Shown here one piece after another: positions 6,210-10,290 of a DNA stretch of 10,290 bases. The position numbers and the translations under genes are program-made. Positions within the stretch are counted from its first letter, which is position 1. Each line of letters starts with the position of its first letter. The DNA lies in assembly GCA_010028225.1 (NCBI GenBank), contig RGOY01000036.1:1-10290 (forward strand). The letters are read 5' to 3'. This stretch comes from Actinomycetota bacterium (lineage in GTDB: Bacteria; Actinomycetota; Actinomycetes; Nanopelagicales; Nanopelagicaceae). Under the pieces are notes generated by a model. It was not told the origin of the DNA. It did no database searches and saw nothing but the letters and a program-made list of their open reading frames with translations.

Positions 6210-7847
6210 TCAAGGCGCGACCTTACCTCGCGTAATGACAGTAACGACCTCGCCCACCTCTTTGACACCCATCTTCTTCGCTATAAGGAGGTAGAGCGGA
6301 GTCACAAAGGCAAGAACCAAAGTGAGGTAGAGAGTATTCCCCCAACCTTGATTGATTTCGACTACGCCCATTCTCAATGCCACTTGTTGCAAAAGGATGG
6401 CAGCTGCAAAAAGAAGCGATGAAATCAGAGCCAACTTCAGGTAAAGAAGTAGATATAGGCGATGTGCCAGATGATGAAGATATCTACGTAACCCAAGGTA
6501 GGTAACAAAGACTCCTATGAGGTAGCTGATTGAGAAAGCAAGAGCCATCCCAAAGGTCTTCCACTGGATTTCAAGTGTTAGATAGGCAAGCAGCGAGAGA
6601 ACTATCGCCACTAGATTGATCACGAAGTTTGCAACAACCTGGAACTTGGTGTTTTCGAAGGCATTGAGCGAGCGAGTAAAGATCATGTTGAGAGCAAGTG
6701 GGATTCCAGCAAGAGCGAATGCAGAGAGTAGTTTTCCAATAAATCGTGCGTCCTCTGTTGGAATACCAAAGAAGATTGCGCTACCCAAGTTCCTGCCAAA
6801 GAGCGCGAAGAAAATCATCGCAGGAACGAGAACTATCCCAAGGAGCCTTAACGAGTGAATTAGATCCGCGCGCACACCCTCAAGATCACTCGCCTGCACC
6901 TTACGTGTGAGATTAGGGAGAATTGCGGTTGCAATAGAGATAGCGAATATGGAGTGGGGTAGGAGAAAGATGAGATAAGCGTTTTGGTATGGGGTAAAAC
7001 CAAGACCTGTAGAGATAAGTGACGAGTCAGTGGCAAGAAGTGCTGCTTCTTTTGTGACTCTAGTACCAAGATTGACGGTGATTGCAAATCCAATTTGTGT
7101 GATCAATGCATAAATAAGCGTCCAACCAGCTAAAGATATTGACTTGCCAAGACCTGCATCACGAAATTTGAAATTACTTTTAATTCCAACCTTCAAACGT
7201 TTGACTACTGGAATGAGCGCAACGGCCTGTATGACTATGCCAAGGGTTGTGCCAAGACCGATGATTGCAACATCTCGATCAGTTATCGTGTTGAGAGTGA
7301 TCTCATCGATTGAGAAGAGAAAATAACCGAATATCGCGATGACAGCTAGATTATTAAGTATCGGACTCCACATCATGGGGCCAAAACTCCCCTTGGCATT
7401 GGCGATTTGGCCAAGGAGTGCGTAGAGCCCGTAGAAGAGGATTTGTGGAAGACAGAACCAGATGAAGAGCAGTGTTATCCGTTCCTCACGACCATCAAAA
7501 GTCGGTGCATAAAGGGAGAGGAAAAGTGGCGCAGCAATCATCGCAATCACTGTTATTGCCACCAGAATGCTCATCATCAGGGTTACAAGCTTGGAAATGA
7601 AGAGTGAGCCCCCATCAGGATCCTTAGCAGCACGAACTATCTGAGGTAAGAAAACAGCGGTTAGTGCGCCACCGAGGATTAGGTTGTAGAGGATGTTTGG
7701 CATCGTATTGCCGACGTTGTACGTATCTCCAAGGAGCGATGTGCCAAGTAGGGCGACTATCAAGATGTTTCGGATAAAGCCTGTGATGCGAGAGATTAAA
7801 GTGCCAGCAGCCATCAAAGCCGAAGATCTAATCACCGCCTCACTCAT
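6210..7847 (-). CDS. murJ: Lipid II flippase MurJ (MviN)
   Basis: 545-residue integral membrane protein of the MurJ/MviN branch of the MOP exporter superfamily, which moves lipid II across the cytoplasmic membrane for peptidoglycan synthesis. The N-terminus shows the family's SRITGFIRN (19-27) and DTYNVGNTMPNILYNL (41-56), followed by LGGALTAVFLPQIV; R20, R26 and D41 probably match the basic and acidic cavity residues of E. coli MurJ. Hydrophobic stretches throughout agree with 14 transmembrane helices. The protein ends soon after the last helix. It lacks the pseudokinase and extracellular domains fused to mycobacterial MviN, so it resembles the minimal form. Its ATG overlaps the stop of the DUF6049 gene by four bases (ATGA), and trxB follows after 16 bases. 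With cwlM downstream, the cluster links to cell-wall precursor supply. Confidence 0.95.
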   Translation of the reverse strand: MSEAVIRSSALMAAGTLISRITGFIRNILIVALLGTSLLGDTYNVGNTMPNILYNLILGGALTAVFLPQIVRAAKDPDGGSLFISKLVTLMMSILVAITVIAMIAAPLFLSLYAPTFDGREERITLLFIWFCLPQILFYGLYALLGQIANAKGSFGPMMWSPILNNLAVIAIFGYFLFSIDEITLNTITDRDVAIIGLGTTLGIVIQAVALIPVVKRLKVGIKSNFKFRDAGLGKSISLAGWTLIYALITQIGFAITVNLGTRVTKEAALLATDSSLISTGLGFTPYQNAYLIFLLPHSIFAISIATAILPNLTRKVQASDLEGVRADLIHSLRLLGIVLVPAMIFFALFGRNLGSAIFFGIPTEDARFIGKLLSAFALAGIPLALNMIFTRSLNAFENTKFQVVANFVINLVAIVLSLLAYLTLEIQWKTFGMALAFSISYLIGVFVTYLGLRRYLHHLAHRLYLLLYLKLALISSLLFAAAILLQQVALRMGVVEINQGWGNTLYLTLVLAFVTPLYLLIAKKMGVKEVGEVVTVITRGKVAP

Positions 7848-9037
7848 GATTCGCCTCTCTCTGAAGAATCCTTATTTGTCTTGCGAGAGCGCCTTACTCT
7901 TCTCATGCTTTGAATAACGGCGGCGATAAGCAATACCAAACCTGATCCAGTTGTAATCCATGTCGTTAAAGGAGTAATAACAGTCAAGGTCAATGGAAGC
8001 CGTACTTGGTCACCAACCTCTATTCCTCCCTTAGTTCGCATCGTAATAAGAAGTTCAGATTGACCGGAAGCAAGTACGGTGACGGGAACTTCAACAGAGA
8101 GTTTCGAATTCGCATCGATTGTCACGGGATCTGTCGACTCCACAACTACCTTGCTATTAGTCGATTTGATCTTCAATCGGATTTCCATGGAGTTTTCGAA
8201 GTCGTTAATTAACGTAATAGGAACTTTCTCACTGCTTGATGTAAGGGTGAAGCGACCTTTACTTATTCGAATGGAGTCCTGATATGACGATATTGCTTTT
8301 TGGAGTTCTCGAGTCAGGTCAAGAAGTCTTTCCTGCGGAATCTTTGGGTTAAGAACCGATCCAATTCGCAGGCGATAACTGGTAGTTCTTGGGTTATCTG
8401 CATATTGATTAATTAATCGGATCGATCTGCGCATCTGGGTATAACGATCGGCAATAGAGGGATTGATTGATGCGGCGTTGCCGGCAACTTCGAGAGGGCT
8501 CTCTGAGACCGTGACTGGAAGTAGAGATTGGAGCAGTTCAACGGAGAGACGATGGTGGACTCGAAGTTCACTTGGCGCTGCTTTTGATAGCCATGCGACA
8601 TCTGGAGAGCCATAGTTGATGGCTTTGATTTCACTTTTCCCTACAAGAAGCGTCAAGCGCTGGAGCCACTCTCTAGCGCTCGGGCTCTCTGTTATTTCGA
8701 TTCCATCGCTAGTTGAGAAGCCATCGGCAAGGTCCAGGACCTCTTCAATCAACATTGGATCTATCGCAAAACTTCTCTTTGATCCCGGAATTCTCTCTGC
8801 CTCAATGAGTAGCTGGCCAAGAGAACCGGTATCGCCGAGCCGAGCTTCCAAAGACCTATCAACGAAGGTGTTGTTGGAGTCTCTATTGGGTAGGTCTGAG
8901 ATTGTTATCAGAGTCTTGCCATCACTCAAAGGTTTTATCTCGGAGTGAGCGTTTTGCTGAGACGTAAAAGGGAGGGAGATAAAAGTAAGTAGAAGGCAGA
9001 TCAAAATTCTTGGCAAGATCCTAGGTAAAGTGATCAC
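7844..9037 (-). CDS. DUF6049 family protein, secreted and C-terminally membrane-anchored (short form)
   Basis: 397 residues of unknown function, assigned to DUF6049 by place (between the NUDIX gene and murJ, as Rv3909 in M. tuberculosis) and by weak motifs: SFAIDPMLIEEVLDLADGF (89-107), recalling the family's DPALL...ADGY, and INYGSPDVAWL, recalling its YADPDVAAL. A basic and hydrophobic N-terminus (PRILPRILICLLLTFISLPF, 5-24) is a signal peptide with likely cleavage near residue 30. A beta-rich, Ig-like part at about 260-352 leads to one transmembrane helix at about 358-378 and a basic cytoplasmic tail (RRVRRSRK). Known relatives are commonly 600-800 residues, so this is a reduced version that seems to lack the N-terminal domain. 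The GTG start overlaps the NUDIX stop and its TGA overlaps the murJ ATG, each by four bases. Such tight coupling to murJ suggests an envelope role, which is inference. Confidence 0.75.
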   Translation of the reverse strand: MITLPRILPRILICLLLTFISLPFTSQQNAHSEIKPLSDGKTLITISDLPNRDSNNTFVDRSLEARLGDTGSLGQLLIEAERIPGSKRSFAIDPMLIEEVLDLADGFSTSDGIEITESPSAREWLQRLTLLVGKSEIKAINYGSPDVAWLSKAAPSELRVHHRLSVELLQSLLPVTVSESPLEVAGNAASINPSIADRYTQMRRSIRLINQYADNPRTTSYRLRIGSVLNPKIPQERLLDLTRELQKAISSYQDSIRISKGRFTLTSSSEKVPITLINDFENSMEIRLKIKSTNSKVVVESTDPVTIDANSKLSVEVPVTVLASGQSELLITMRTKGGIEVGDQVRLPLTLTVITPLTTWITTGSGLVLLIAAVIQSMRRVRRSRKTNKDSSERGES

Positions 9038-9624
9038 GGCTTGAGGTCGCCTGATCGAGCGATCAATTTCTTTTCATCGGGATAAGCAAGTTTGGCAACA
9101 ATCTCCTCAAGTGGAACCCAGGCGACATCATCGACCTCGGTTACCTGCGGTTTAAGAGATCCACCAACTTCTTTGAAAAGAAAGTGATGTACCGTCTTGT
9201 GGATCCTCTTGCCGCTTGCCATAAACCAGAAATCGATGACACCTAAGGAGCGAGCAATCTCACTGGTTATCCCAGTCTCCTCTGCCACTTCGCGAAGGGC
9301 TGCGAGTTCAGGCGTCTCGCCCTCTTCGATATGTCCTTTTGGAAGTGACCAAATCAAACGAGTCTGATCCTTTTGGTCACGTCTCGCGATGAGCAGACCA
9401 CGAGTACCAGTTGAATCAACCACCAATCCACCAGCACTAACCTCATCAACTCGTTTGGCATAGCGAGTGGGACGACCATCTTTTCTTTTCGTGTTCTGGC
9501 TGCGCGAAGAACTCTGTTGCGAATTGTTTTGAACTGTTGCGGAGGCGGATTTCTTGCGACGCGGGCGCCTTCGCCTGCTTTTCTTACGCTTCTCTTCGCC
9601 ACCCGCACTTGGTGCCGGGGTCAT
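9034..9624 (-). CDS. NUDIX hydrolase with basic N-terminal tail (MutT4-like)
   Basis: 196-residue NUDIX family pyrophosphohydrolase. The complete NUDIX box Gx5Ex7REUxEExGU is at residues 97-119, from GHIEEGE through REVAEETGI, inside a normal fold that begins with VSAGGLVV (62-69). Residues 11-25 form a very basic run (KRKKSRRRRPRRKKS) followed by a Ser/Gln-rich linker to about residue 50; this tail probably binds nucleic acid or is disordered. The gene occupies the position of mutT4 (Rv3908) in M. tuberculosis, divergent from pcnA. The substrate cannot be told from sequence; damaged nucleotides or RNA ends are possible. No clear ribosome-binding site precedes the ATG at 9624. It overlaps the stop of a possible 16-codon leader ORF, or the mRNA could be leaderless. 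It heads the minus-strand cluster, and its TGA overlaps the next start. Confidence 0.92.
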   Translation of the reverse strand: MTPAPSAGGEEKRKKSRRRRPRRKKSASATVQNNSQQSSSRSQNTKRKDGRPTRYAKRVDEVSAGGLVVDSTGTRGLLIARRDQKDQTRLIWSLPKGHIEEGETPELAALREVAEETGITSEIARSLGVIDFWFMASGKRIHKTVHHFLFKEVGGSLKPQVTEVDDVAWVPLEEIVAKLAYPDEKKLIARSGDLKP

Positions 9625-9671
9625 GAGTGAAGGGTAGTGGCTTCACTTGCATTTCGATAAGAGGAAGCCAT
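9621..9671 (-). other. Possible 16-codon leader ORF ahead of the NUDIX gene
   Basis: On the minus strand an ATG at 9671 opens a short frame, MASSYRNASEATTLHS, whose TGA overlaps the NUDIX ATG as ATGA. This is the same 4-base coupling seen at the next two junctions of the cluster, and the NUDIX start has no ribosome-binding site of its own. However, the leader has only a weak TTGAGA upstream, and a frame this short can arise by chance. Confidence 0.2.
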
Positions 9672-9719
9672 TTTGAAATCTCAAGTTCAGGAAGATTTCC
9701 TTCAGTAGCCTTAGCCGTG
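9625..9719. promoter_or_regulatory. Divergent intergenic region between NUDIX gene and pcnA
   Basis: These 95 bases must hold or adjoin the promoters for the minus-strand cluster and for pcnA, since the two genes point apart. I found TTGAGA on the minus strand and TTGAAA on the plus strand near 9673-9684, but neither is followed by a good -10 box at normal spacing. GAAATC (9675-9680) and GATTTC (9694-9699) form a short inverted repeat across 13 bases. The promoter role follows from gene layout, not from a recognised motif. Confidence 0.45.
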
Positions 9720-10290
9720 ATGGATCCGATCACTCAAGCAGGCGTCGAAATTGCTACAAGCACCTTAATGAAGCGTGCACCGATCGCATTTGAGCTTGCG
9801 AAAGAGTTTAAATCCCAAGGCAAGCGTCTTGCCTTGGTGGGCGGTTCAGTTCGAGACGCGATTTTGGGCCGATTAGGAAACGATCTTGACTTCACTACTG
9901 ATGCTCATCCTCACGAAACAAAGCAGATTCTGGGTAAAAGGTTAGAACACCTCTGGGATACCGGAGCGCGTTTTGGAACTATCTCTGGTCGCAGCGATGG
10001 CTTTCTTATCGAGATCACAACGTATCGATCTGAGAGCTACCAGAAAGACTCTCGAAAGCCAGCGGTTGAGTTCGGTCAATCGATTGAGATAGATCTCTCG
10101 CGCCGGGATTTCACCATCAATGCCATGGCGCTGGAACTGACAAATCAATCACCTGAGTTCATCGACCCTTATCAAGGTGTTGTTGATCTGGCGAAGAAAT
10201 TGATTCGCACCCCGTTAACACCAGAAATCTCCTTCTCGGATGATCCATTACGGATGCTTCGAGCGATTCGATTCGCCTCACAACTAAATT
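9720..10290 (+). CDS. pcnA: CCA tRNA nucleotidyltransferase / poly(A) polymerase family (3' end outside window)
   Basis: The first 190 codons of a class II nucleotidyltransferase that is annotated pcnA or cca in Actinobacteria and adds CCA (or A residues) to RNA 3' ends. The head-domain signature LVGGSVRDAILGR at about 40-52 is followed by the catalytic DLDFTTDA at 56-63, with D56 and D58 as the metal-binding pair. RRDFTINAMAL (about 130-140) and DDPLRMLRAIRFA (about 174-186) are the later conserved motifs of the family. No frameshift is visible before the window ends. The ATG at 9720 is chosen because the conserved domain starts about 38 residues later; GTG at 9717 is directly adjacent. The AGGAAG at 9689-9694 is too far upstream to serve as ribosome-binding site, so initiation may be leaderless. 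The gene starts 95 bases from the divergent NUDIX gene, as in mycobacteria. Confidence 0.93.
   Translation, partial: MDPITQAGVEIATSTLMKRAPIAFELAKEFKSQGKRLALVGGSVRDAILGRLGNDLDFTTDAHPHETKQILGKRLEHLWDTGARFGTISGRSDGFLIEITTYRSESYQKDSRKPAVEFGQSIEIDLSRRDFTINAMALELTNQSPEFIDPYQGVVDLAKKLIRTPLTPEISFSDDPLRMLRAIRFASQLN

Noticed and set aside
9675..9699. GAAATC...GATTTC inverted repeat as an operator between the NUDIX gene and pcnA
   Set aside because: Only six-base arms of low complexity across 13 bases; such repeats are common by chance, so it is mentioned only under the intergenic region.

Overview
This window is the origin-proximal housekeeping block of an actinobacterial chromosome. The order yidC - jag (khpB) - rsmG - parA - parB, then cwlM - trxA - trxB - murJ - DUF6049 - NUDIX on the opposite strand, then pcnA/cca, is the arrangement known from Mycobacterium (Rv3921c back to Rv3907c), Streptomyces and relatives. 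By eye the base composition is close to balanced, not GC-rich. Gaps are tiny, many genes overlap by 1-4 bases, and several proteins are short for their families. Together this suggests a streamlined actinobacterium of the freshwater acI/Nanopelagicales type. That placement is inference and was not tested.

Layout. Bases 2-3617 are read on the + strand: the C-terminal two thirds of YidC, the RNA-binding protein Jag/KhpB, the 16S rRNA methyltransferase RsmG, and the chromosome segregation pair ParA and ParB. Two near-consensus parS sites (centres at 1160/1161 and 1855/1856) lie in the first codons of rsmG and parA. Bases 3639-9624 are read on the - strand. In transcription order these are a NUDIX hydrolase, a secreted and membrane-anchored DUF6049 protein, the lipid II flippase MurJ, thioredoxin reductase and thioredoxin, then, after a clear intrinsic terminator, a CwlM-like protein. 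At 9720 the + strand resumes with a CCA-adding/poly(A) polymerase family gene that runs off the window. No gap between genes exceeds about 100 bases, and there are no tRNAs, rRNAs, mobile elements or CRISPR arrays.

How the genes fit together. ParA/ParB/parS move the replication origin. YidC inserts membrane proteins; Jag and RsmG act on RNA and ribosomes. MurJ flips lipid II and CwlM is, in mycobacteria, a cytoplasmic regulator of peptidoglycan precursor synthesis, so these two tie the minus-strand cluster to cell-wall growth. TrxB/TrxA supply reducing power. I see no wholly new system. The items most worth a second look are the twin parS sites that encode the same tetrapeptide in two proteins, a CwlM that has lost two canonical amidase active-site residues, and a DUF6049 protein of about half the usual size.
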